In this document: one piece after another, positions 1 to 5,941 of the stretch | Layout: each line of letters begins with the position of its first letter | Numbering within the stretch: the first letter of the stretch is position 1 | Source: Bacillota bacterium | GTDB lineage: Bacteria; Bacillota; Clostridia; Christensenellales; Aristaeellaceae | Assembly: GCA_023416655.1 (NCBI GenBank) | Contig: JAEZHK010000010.1 | Location: 1-21,473 of the forward strand | Reading direction: 5' to 3' | Length of the DNA: 21,473 bases | Notes under the pieces: model-generated | The model's database searches: none | What the model saw: the letters and a program-made list of their open reading frames with translations, nothing else | Told to the model about the DNA's origin: nothing | Program-made: the position numbers and the translations under genes

Positions 1-455
1 ACAAGGCCACGAAGTTCTTCCATCTCCGCCGCGAAATCCACGCTCTCCCCCACCCACAGCTTTTGAAGCTGCCGGATGGCCAAGCGCGCGCAGGCAACCG
101 CCACCGGCTCGTTTTCGCACTGGTAGATGATCTGGTAGCGCGGGCCGCTCTGCTGCCGCGTCTTGCCAAAGGCCACGTCATAGCCCAGCATGTACTGCAT
201 TTCCAGGATCATGTGCTCCGCCACGTGGGGCAGGTACGTGCCCTCCTTCAGCCGCTCGGCAAACCCGCCTTCCCGCCCCAGCGAGCAGAAATGCTTTTGA
301 AGGCCGGGCAGCGCGCCGAGAAGCGTGTCATTGAATCCGGGGCGCTCTGAAGTGGGCGTATCCTCGCCCTTCTCAAGCTCCACAATCAGTCTGACCACCG
401 GTTTCATGCAGTAGATGTTTCGCCCGTGAAAGGCGTGAATCGACAGGATATTCAC
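1..455 (-). CDS. cphA: Cyanophycin synthetase, N-terminal part (partial, runs off left edge)
   Basis: The first 151 codons of a minus-strand gene are visible. The translation begins MNILSIHAFHGRNIYC and contains RPGFNDTLLGALPGL, GGFAERLKEGTYLPHVAEH and MLGYDVAFGKTR. These match the pattern of the N-terminal domain of cyanophycin synthetase (CphA), which precedes an ATP-grasp domain and a Mur-ligase-like domain. CphA builds multi-L-arginyl-poly-L-aspartate, a cytoplasmic nitrogen store, from Asp, Arg and ATP. The start is GTG at 455-453, chosen because GGAGG (462-466, minus strand) lies 6 nt upstream and the recognisable N-terminal motif begins at once. It lies 168 nt downstream of the deacylase gene on the same strand, so co-transcription is possible. 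The catalytic domains are outside the window; the family call rests on the N-terminal domain from memory, and a shortened or divergent CphA cannot be excluded. Confidence 0.8.
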   Translation of the reverse strand, partial: MNILSIHAFHGRNIYCMKPVVRLIVELEKGEDTPTSERPGFNDTLLGALPGLQKHFCSLGREGGFAERLKEGTYLPHVAEHMILEMQYMLGYDVAFGKTRQQSGPRYQIIYQCENEPVAVACARLAIRQLQKLWVGESVDFAAEMEELRGL

Positions 456-563
456 GTGCAACCTCCGTATCCAAAATCATACCAATGTGCAATATTGTTT
501 CGACTAAAGCGGCGAGAAATTTTTGCTTCTGGCCAGGAGCCGAAGCGCAGGAATAGCAGCGCT

Positions 564-569
564 ATTATA
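564..569 (-). promoter_or_regulatory. Candidate -10 box upstream of cphA
   Basis: The minus strand carries a perfect TATAAT here, in the 168-nt gap between the deacylase stop and cphA. No good -35 hexamer is seen at the matching distance, and the leader to the GTG would be about 100 nt. The rest of the gap (456-623) shows no gene and no clear terminator. It may give cphA some independent expression. Confidence 0.35.
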
Positions 570-623
570 CAGCCAGGGGCCAAAAGGTCCGCCGCGACGA
601 CGAAAGAATGTTGCGGATTGGTA

Positions 624-2204
624 TTACTCGCCGCGCTTCAGCGCGCGCCCGCTCAGCTCGCCGGTCAGCGTGCCCTCCCTAAGGACCGGGAGGCCGTTGA
701 CGAAGAGCGTCACGATGCCCTCCGGCTTCCTTCGGGAAAAGCCCTCGTCCGCCCCGTCCTGTACGCGGTCGTAGTCCATCAGGCACACGTCCGCCTTTTT
801 GCCGGGCAGGAGCAAGCCCCTGTCCTTCAAATGGTAGATTTCCGCGGGTTTTCCGGAAAGCTTGCGGATCACGGTCTCCACGGGTACGCCACGACGCCGC
901 ATCTGCGCGATGATCCGGGAAAACGCGCCGCTGGTCCTCGGGTGGGACAGCCCGCCCGACGGGATCGAATCGCTGCCGACGGTGTAGCGTTCGTCGAGGA
1001 ACAGGCGGTACTGGTCGTCGTAGAGCTTTTCCTGGAGTTCCTTGGGCTTGAATTCAACGCCGTTGAAGCCGACCTCCAGCCGGTTTTCAATCAGCAGGCG
1101 CACCACCGTCTCGCACGGCGTTTCCCCGTGCTCCCGCGCGATTTCTTCGATGGTCCTGCCCCGGTCGGGGCTGTAGGGGTCGCGGGTCAGGTAGACCCTG
1201 CCGGTCGCGCCGTTCGGGAAGAAGAAGCCATAACGGTGCTCCAGGTCCTTCATCAATTTGGGACGAAGCGTCTTGGACTCGAGCCTTTTTAAGATCTCGT
1301 CCGGCCCGCCCTCCTGCGCCCAGTCGGGCACGACCGCGAGCAGAAGGCCGGAGCCGACCAGGTACGGGTAGAATTCAAAGCTGACCTCCGCCCCGGCGCG
1401 TTCGGCCCGCTCGAACGGTGCGGTCACGTCTGTATACGGTTCAAAACCGCCGGTGCGGTGGTGCAGCATGTTGGTGCGCACCAGCGTTTCTTCCGCCACG
1501 CGGGCGATTTCGTCCATCGGCTTGAAATTGGGATTGTTCACATCCAGCCGCATGTGCACGCAGAAGAGCCCGTCGCGATTTTTGACGGTCCGGCACAGGT
1601 CGATGAGCTCCTCCGTGTCGCCGTAGCCGCCGGGATAGTAGCTCAGGCCCACCGAAAGGCCCAGCGCGCCCTCCGAAAGCGCCCCGTCGAGCGCCGCAAG
1701 CGCCTTTTCCAACCGCTCGCCGGTCAGCGGGATGTTTTGATACCCGCAGGCGATCTGCCGGACCGCGTTGTGCGGGACCATCGCGCCCGCGTTGACCGCG
1801 CAGCCGTCCAGCAGATTCAGAAATTCGGAAAAACTTGTCCAGCGCGGGCAATGCCCGGGCAAACGCCCGAAGATGCCCGAGTTCATTTGAATCGCATCTT
1901 CAAGGTCGTCCGGCGCGACAGGCGCGAAGCCCAGCCCGCACTGGCCGACCACCATCGTCGAGATGCCCTGGTACAGCGCGTTGGGCTGTTGACGGTTCTG
2001 CATGAGCGCGAGATCGGCGTGCGTGTGCGCGTCGATCAGCCCCGGCGTCACCGTGAGGCCGCGCGCGTCGATTTCCCACACGCCCTCGGGCGCAACGAAT
2101 GCCCCGACGGCGGCGATTTCGTCGCGCCGGATCAGCAGGTCGCCAAGATACGGCTCCCTTCCGGTGCCGTCCACGATCAGCCCGCCGCGTATCAGACAGT
2201 CCAT
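624..2204 (-). CDS. N-acyl-D-amino-acid deacylase (D-aminoacylase family amidohydrolase)
   Basis: This is a 526-aa amidohydrolase-superfamily protein without a signal peptide, so it is cytoplasmic. The metal-binding HxH sits in GLIDAHTHADL (His60, His62). Cys89 in VVGQCGLGF matches the metal-ligand cysteine of D-aminoacylases. Further expected metal-ligand or substrate histidines are in CVHMR (His217) and LHHRTGG (His248/249), and the catalytic aspartate fits Asp412 in VGSDSIPSGG followed by SHPRTSGAFSR. The family hydrolyses N-acyl-D-amino acids (or related N-carbamoyl and dipeptide substrates) to free D-amino acids. The Cys ligand and the HPR motif argue against isoaspartyl dipeptidase, which would have been the natural cyanophycin-breakdown enzyme. 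The ATG directly abuts the TAA of the upstream regulator, and the ribosome site AGGGGG lies inside that gene's end, so translation is coupled. Exact substrate is not visible. Confidence 0.85.
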   Translation of the reverse strand: MDCLIRGGLIVDGTGREPYLGDLLIRRDEIAAVGAFVAPEGVWEIDARGLTVTPGLIDAHTHADLALMQNRQQPNALYQGISTMVVGQCGLGFAPVAPDDLEDAIQMNSGIFGRLPGHCPRWTSFSEFLNLLDGCAVNAGAMVPHNAVRQIACGYQNIPLTGERLEKALAALDGALSEGALGLSVGLSYYPGGYGDTEELIDLCRTVKNRDGLFCVHMRLDVNNPNFKPMDEIARVAEETLVRTNMLHHRTGGFEPYTDVTAPFERAERAGAEVSFEFYPYLVGSGLLLAVVPDWAQEGGPDEILKRLESKTLRPKLMKDLEHRYGFFFPNGATGRVYLTRDPYSPDRGRTIEEIAREHGETPCETVVRLLIENRLEVGFNGVEFKPKELQEKLYDDQYRLFLDERYTVGSDSIPSGGLSHPRTSGAFSRIIAQMRRRGVPVETVIRKLSGKPAEIYHLKDRGLLLPGKKADVCLMDYDRVQDGADEGFSRRKPEGIVTLFVNGLPVLREGTLTGELSGRALKRGE

Positions 2205-2879
2205 TTACTCATCCCCCTGCGGGTTCTCCGGCTTTTCGCCGTTTCGGAGCTTGTCCAGCATCGCATAGAGCGTGTACTTGGAGATGCCCAGGAATTCGCA
2301 GACGCGCTCGCCGGACCGGGTGATGAGGAACGCGCCCTGCTTGTCCAGGTAGGAGAGGAAGTTGACCCTGTCCTCCCGGTTCATGTCGGCCGCGCTCTTC
2401 CCCACCAGCCGCTCGCCCTCCTCGAGGAGGTGCTCCAACAACTGCTTGACGTCCCTGACGAACACCTCGGGCGATTTTCCGGCCCTTTCGAGGTTCATGT
2501 TGTTGAGTTCGTGCAGGTACTGTTCATACTTGACGGACTGGGTGATGTCGGTGTTGACGCAGAGCGCCCCAACCACGCGGCCGGCGTCGTCCCGCATGTA
2601 CATGGACGAGGAACGCAGGATCTTGGCGTCTGGGGTGTGGGTGATGTAGTTGTAGCGTTCGCCGTCCACAACCGTACCGCGCAGCACCTCAAGGCCCAGG
2701 TTGCTGCCGCAGTCGCCCACCCTGCGCCCGGTAATATGCCCGTTTCGGATATCGACGATGGTCTTGTCATAATCACCAGTCAAATCGTGCAGCACGATCT
2801 CGCAGCTGTACCCCAGGTGCTGCTGCATAAGATCCATGATCTGCTTCAGCAGCGCCCTCTGCTCCCCGATGGAATTCAC
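2205..2879 (-). CDS. YheO/DauR-type transcriptional regulator (PAS-like + HTH)
   Basis: The 224-aa protein has an N-terminal YheO-type PAS-like sensor domain (about residues 8-125; SCEIVLHDLTGDYDKTIVDI, GHITGRRVGD, SSSMYMRDDAGRVVGALCVN). A linker of charged helices follows, then a C-terminal helix-turn-helix (about 170-215; GERVCEFLGISKYTLYAMLD). This is the architecture of DauR, which controls D-arginine use in Pseudomonas. The start is GTG at 2879-2877: the only nearby ATG is out of frame, and AAGGCGG sits about 8 nt upstream. A sigma-A-like promoter lies just before it. The gene abuts the D-amino-acid deacylase, so it probably regulates its own operon in response to a D-amino acid or related amine; the ligand is inference. 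Confidence 0.88.
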   Translation of the reverse strand: MNSIGEQRALLKQIMDLMQQHLGYSCEIVLHDLTGDYDKTIVDIRNGHITGRRVGDCGSNLGLEVLRGTVVDGERYNYITHTPDAKILRSSSMYMRDDAGRVVGALCVNTDITQSVKYEQYLHELNNMNLERAGKSPEVFVRDVKQLLEHLLEEGERLVGKSAADMNREDRVNFLSYLDKQGAFLITRSGERVCEFLGISKYTLYAMLDKLRNGEKPENPQGDE

Positions 2880-2903
2880 GCCATCACCGCCTTATTTATT
2901 TTT

Positions 2904-2932
2904 ATATTATCATACTTATTTTCTGATTTCAA
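2904..2932 (-). promoter_or_regulatory. Promoter of the YheO regulator-deacylase operon
   Basis: On the minus strand TTGAAA (2927-2932) and TAATAT (2904-2909) are separated by exactly 17 bp, close to the sigma-A consensus, in an AT-rich stretch. The leader to the GTG start is roughly 20 nt. No clear operator palindrome was seen. Confidence 0.6.
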
Positions 2933-3039
2933 CCGACCAGACTGCCTTTATCGTTAATTTTTCGGAATTTATACCAGATTCTCTGTGTTTGTCAGGAATT
3001 TCAAGCTGAACCATCTGAGATATTTTTAGTCCGATGGCG

Positions 3040-3140
3040 CGATTTTGATGGCAGAAAAGACGAAGAAATCTGCGACCCAGTTCGCGGGCAATCGATTGGC
3101 CAAACGGGAACCTGCCGGAGGCGCCGATGATTACCTTCAA
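3040..3140 (-). pseudogene. Possible remnant of a short-chain dehydrogenase N-terminus
   Basis: Read on the minus strand from TTG 3140, the translation begins LKVIIGASGRFPFG and continues GQSIARELGRR then LRLFCHQNR. This resembles the Rossmann start of short-chain dehydrogenases or related NAD(P)-binding oxidoreductases (GASxxxGxxIAxELxRR ... NR), with residues missing or inserted around the glycine motif. Beyond about codon 34 the resemblance ends. HxlR-type regulators often sit divergently to such oxidoreductases, and the adjacent HxlR gene is itself decayed. The TTG lies inside the HxlR reading frame, which is unusual. This could be chance antisense reading, hence the low confidence. Confidence 0.25.
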
Positions 3141-3514
3141 CGAGAAAACCTACAATTGCCCCATGGAGATGGCCATCGTCCTCATCGGCGGCGAATGCAA
3201 GGCGCTGCTTCTGTGGCACCTCTCGCTGGGGCACCCACCGCTTCAATGGGCTTAGGCGCGATTCCCAGGCGTGTCCCAGAAAATGCTCGCCCAGCAGCTA
3301 AAGGATCTGGAAGCGAACGGACTGATCCCCCGCCGGGTGTTCGCGGAAGTCCCTCCAACGGGCGGAATACGACCTGACGGATTTCGGCATGACGCTGATG
3401 CCCGTTTTGCACGCCATCAACCAGTGGGGAACGGATTACATGCACAGCGGAATCAAGGCGCATCCGGGAAGCAATAGCCACTTGGAGCAGAAGACTTCAA
3501 ACGGCTTCCCTTGA
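3127..3514 (+). pseudogene. Decayed HxlR-family (MarR-like winged helix) transcriptional regulator
   Basis: The start is ATG 3127 with GGAGG (3117-3121) 5 nt before it. The frame gives MITFNEKTYNCPMEMAIVLI, GGECKALLLWHLSLG and PLQWA, then hits TAG at 3253-3255. The same frame resumes with PGVSQKMLAQQLKDLEANGL and FAEVPPT. At about 3356-3367 the homology moves to the next frame (EYDLTDFGMTLMPVLHAINQ, WGTDYM), ending at TGA 3512-3514; removal of one G from the GGG run would restore it. Around the stop the alternate frame encodes LRRD, as expected in HxlR proteins, so there are at least two further small indels there. The Cys in YNCP and the PGVSQKML recognition region identify the family. Several independent lesions make a sequencing error unlikely. 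The native gene would encode about 120-130 aa, probably a DNA-binding regulator responding to electrophiles. Confidence 0.8.
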
Positions 3515-3539
3515 CACCGGCGGAATACCGTGCTATAAT
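3511..3539 (+). promoter_or_regulatory. Perfect consensus sigma-A promoter with extended -10 (larE)
   Basis: TTGACA (3511-3516), a 17-bp spacer and TATAAT (3534-3539) are an exact match to the housekeeping consensus. TG at 3531-3532 adds the extended -10 (TGnTATAAT). The -35 box overlaps the stop codon of the HxlR pseudogene. The predicted transcription start is near 3546, about 75 nt before the larE TTG. Confidence 0.85.
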
Positions 3540-3545
3540 CCTATA

Positions 3546-3562
3546 ATTATTATATGAATAAT
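3546..3562 (+). promoter_or_regulatory. AT-rich inverted repeat at the larE transcription start (candidate operator)
   Basis: ATTATT (3546-3551), ATATG, AATAAT (3557-3562) form a perfect 6-bp inverted repeat placed at about +1 to +17 of the predicted transcript. A repressor bound here would block a promoter this strong. The binding protein is unknown, and because the region is very AT-rich the repeat could be fortuitous. Confidence 0.35.
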
Positions 3563-3621
3563 ATGCTTTCGAGAAGGCCAGGGCGCGACCGGTTGGGCAA
3601 TGCAGATAGGAGGAACGCTTC

Positions 3622-4434
3622 TTGGAATTGCACGATAAATTCCTGCATCTGAAACAGAACATTCGGGGTCTGGGGAGCGTCGCCGTCGCCTTTTCAGGCG
3701 GGGTGGACTCCACATTCCTTTTAAAAGTCGCGCATGACGCGCTGGGCGACCGCGCGATCGCCGTGACAGCGCGCTCCTGCTCGTTCCCGGAACGTGAATT
3801 GAAGGAAGCCGTCAGGTTCTGCGAATCGGAGGGCATCCGCCACATTCTTTGCGACTCCGAGGAACTTGACATCGACGGCTTCTCGAAAAACCCCGTCAAC
3901 CGCTGCTACCTGTGCAAGAGCGAACTGTTCACAAAGATCTGGGCGGTGGCGCGGGAAAACGCCATCGAGCATGTCGCGGAAGGTTCCAACCTGGACGACA
4001 ACGGCGATTACCGGCCGGGCCTGATCGCGGTGCGGGAGCAGAACGTGAAAAGCCCGCTGCGCGAGGCCGGGCTGACCAAAACAGAGATTCGGGCGCTCTC
4101 CAGGGAACTGGGGCTTGCGACCTGGGACAAGCAGTCCTTTGCCTGCCTCTCCTCGCGCTTTCCCTACGGCCAGTCCATCACGCGAGACCGTCTTCAGATG
4201 ATCGACCGCGCCGAACAGCTGCTCCTGGACCTCGGGCTTCGGCAGGTCCGGGTCCGGCATCACGGCAATCTGGCCCGAATCGAGACGGATGAGAACGGCA
4301 TTGAGCTGCTCATGAACCGCGCGCACAGGGAAGCAATCCACGCGGCATTCAAGGGCTTCGGCTTCACGTACGTTTCGCTGGACCTTTTGGGCTACCGGAC
4401 CGGAAGCATGAACGAAACCCTTCCATCCGAATAG
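3622..4434 (+). CDS. larE: ATP-dependent sacrificial sulfur transferase LarE
   Basis: The 270-aa protein has the expected LarE length. It has an N-terminal PP-loop (SGGVDST, residues 25-31) that binds ATP and adenylates the substrate carboxylate. A C-terminal half carries DKQSFACLSSRFPYGQ, whose Cys175 corresponds to the sacrificial cysteine of Lactiplantibacillus LarE (Cys176). CYLCK near residue 95 and EGSNLDDNGDYRPG near 120 are also family hallmarks. LarE donates sulfur to the pyridinium carboxylate made by LarB, on the way to the nickel-pincer nucleotide cofactor of lactate racemase LarA. The start is TTG 3622 with AGGAGG (3608-3613) 8 nt upstream. larA, larB and larC are not nearby, so either they lie elsewhere or this copy serves another sulfur-transfer reaction. 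Identification is firm; the precise role is less so. Confidence 0.92.
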   Translation: MELHDKFLHLKQNIRGLGSVAVAFSGGVDSTFLLKVAHDALGDRAIAVTARSCSFPERELKEAVRFCESEGIRHILCDSEELDIDGFSKNPVNRCYLCKSELFTKIWAVARENAIEHVAEGSNLDDNGDYRPGLIAVREQNVKSPLREAGLTKTEIRALSRELGLATWDKQSFACLSSRFPYGQSITRDRLQMIDRAEQLLLDLGLRQVRVRHHGNLARIETDENGIELLMNRAHREAIHAAFKGFGFTYVSLDLLGYRTGSMNETLPSE

Positions 4435-4443
4435 AAATCCGGG

Positions 4444-4458
4444 GGCGCTTTAAGCGCC
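4444..4458 (+). terminator. Stem-loop just after larE
   Basis: GGCGCTT and AAGCGCC form a 7-bp near-perfect palindrome 10 nt after the larE stop. There is no U-run after it, so it is a weak terminator candidate or a 3'-end stabilising hairpin. Confidence 0.35.
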
Positions 4459-4525
4459 GCGGCAAAGCAATCATCGCGGGGAATGGAATTGTACCAAGCC
4501 TTCCCTTTTGGGCTGCATATCGAAA

Positions 4526-4555
4526 GGCGGCGTTCGAAATTCTTCGAACGCCGCC
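4526..4555. terminator. Strong stem-loop between convergent larE and the fucosidase gene
   Basis: GGCGGCGTTCGAA (4526-4538) pairs perfectly with TTCGAACGCCGCC (4543-4555) around a 4-nt loop. It lies between the larE stop and the stop of the minus-strand glycan operon. CATTT follows on the plus side and CTTTCG on the minus side, so the T tracts are short. A bidirectional terminator is likely. The rest of 4435-4621 contains no gene that I can see. Confidence 0.6.
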
Positions 4556-4621
4556 CATTTATGCCCGTGTGACTTCCATGGATCTTCTTGAATCGCCGGG
4601 GAATGACCGGAGGGGGAAGCC

Positions 4622-5941
4622 TCAAGTCTTCAGGAACAACTCGATCACCGGCACCGGGATATCCGGTTTCACCGGCGGCAATTCAATGACCAGCAGGTCC
4701 TCCGCCTGGGCCGCACCCTCGCTGAAGTGGTCCACCTTGCCTTCGGTGAACCTGAGCTCGCTGGCGTCGTGCAGGAACTGCGCGTATTCCACCTTGCCCG
4801 CAAAGCCCGGCAGCTGCAGATGGGCGAAGGGGTAGGCGAACAGGTGCACGTACAGCCGCTTTCCGTCCTCCGACTGGGTGAGGCGGCAGTCAGCGGGGGC
4901 CTTGAACGCCGGTTCGGCCATGGTGCAGCCGTAGATGGAGCGGCCATTCACCCGCATCCAGTCCCGGTAGACGCCGAGGGCGTCGCACGCGCGGCTGTCC
5001 AGATACCCCCGGGCGGTGGGGCCCACGTTCATCAACAGGTTCCCGCCCAGCGCCACGGTGCTCACCAGCATGCGGATCAGCATCTCCGGCGACTTCCAGG
5101 TGGCCTCGTCCCGGTGGTAGCCCCAGGAGCCGGAGAAGGTCTGGCAGGCCTCCCAGGTGACCAGCTCGCCCGTCTCCTTGTGGCGCAGCCACTCAAGGGG
5201 CTGATACTGCTCGGGCGTCCACAGGTCCTGCTCCATCTCGGTGCGGTTGTCGATGATGATGTGGGGCTGGAGCTTCCGGGCGGTCTCGATCAGCTTCTCC
5301 GCCTCCCAGTCGTCCTTCCCCTTCCCCTTCATCCAGCTATGCTCACCCTGGCCGTTGTTCCAGGAGTACGAGAAGTCGAACCACATGATGTCGATCTTGC
5401 CGTAGTTGGTCAGTAGCTCGGTGACCTGATCGCGCATGTACTGAGCGTACTTGGAAACGTCGCGGTTTTTGCTCTGCTCGAAGGCGTCCGCGTCGTCCCT
5501 GCGGGGGTGGAGGATGTCGATGGGGAACTCCGGATGGTGCCAGTCGATCAGCGAATAGTAGAAGCCGATGCGGATGCCCTCGGCTCGGAAGGCGTCCACG
5601 AACTCGCGCGTCAGGTCGCGCCCGGCGGGGGTGTTGGTGCACTTATAATCGGTATGGGCGCTGTCAAACATGCAGAAGCCTTCGTGGTGCTTGGTGGTGA
5701 ACACCGCGTACTTCATCCCGGCTTCCTTCGCGCGCCTGGCCCAGTCCTTCGGGTCGTAGAGATCGGGGTTGAAGTATTTGAAGTACAGGTCGTAATGATC
5801 CTCCGCGATCTTTTCGCGGGTCTTGATCCACTCATGCCGGGCGGGCATGGCGTAAAGGCCCCAGTGGATGAACATGCCGAGGCGGTCCTTTTGGAACCAG
5901 GCGGTGTCGCCCGGCGTCTTGCGGGTGATGTAGCTGCTCAT
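4622..5941 (-). CDS. Alpha-L-fucosidase, GH29
   Basis: The 439-aa enzyme starts at ATG 5941, giving MSSYITRKTPGDTAWFQKDR. GGAGG lies 7 nt upstream. The reading frame stays open further upstream, but that extension lies within the preceding gene and lacks family similarity. GH29 motifs in order are GMFIHWGLYAMPARHEW (about 22-38), FTTKHHEGFCMFDS (81-94), GFYYSLIDWHHPEFP (126-140) and IDIMWFDFS, whose Asp189 fits the catalytic nucleophile. LGGNLLMNVGPTARGYL closes the barrel, followed by a small beta domain. There is no signal peptide, so it acts in the cytoplasm on imported oligosaccharides, releasing L-fucose with retention of configuration. The start overlaps the stop of the transglutaminase-like gene as ATGA, implying translational coupling, and the gene is the last of the operon. 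Linkage specificity cannot be read from sequence. Confidence 0.93.
   Translation of the reverse strand: MSSYITRKTPGDTAWFQKDRLGMFIHWGLYAMPARHEWIKTREKIAEDHYDLYFKYFNPDLYDPKDWARRAKEAGMKYAVFTTKHHEGFCMFDSAHTDYKCTNTPAGRDLTREFVDAFRAEGIRIGFYYSLIDWHHPEFPIDILHPRRDDADAFEQSKNRDVSKYAQYMRDQVTELLTNYGKIDIMWFDFSYSWNNGQGEHSWMKGKGKDDWEAEKLIETARKLQPHIIIDNRTEMEQDLWTPEQYQPLEWLRHKETGELVTWEACQTFSGSWGYHRDEATWKSPEMLIRMLVSTVALGGNLLMNVGPTARGYLDSRACDALGVYRDWMRVNGRSIYGCTMAEPAFKAPADCRLTQSEDGKRLYVHLFAYPFAHLQLPGFAGKVEYAQFLHDASELRFTEGKVDHFSEGAAQAEDLLVIELPPVKPDIPVPVIELFLKT

Noticed and set aside
624..2204. Isoaspartyl dipeptidase as identity of the amidohydrolase
   Set aside because: Attractive because cphA is next door, but the Cys89 metal ligand and the SHPRTSGAFSR motif belong to D-aminoacylases.
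1458..2957. 499-codon plus-strand open frame
   Set aside because: It lies antisense to the deacylase and YheO regulator, has no family motifs and a composition typical of reverse-strand reading in GC-rich genes.
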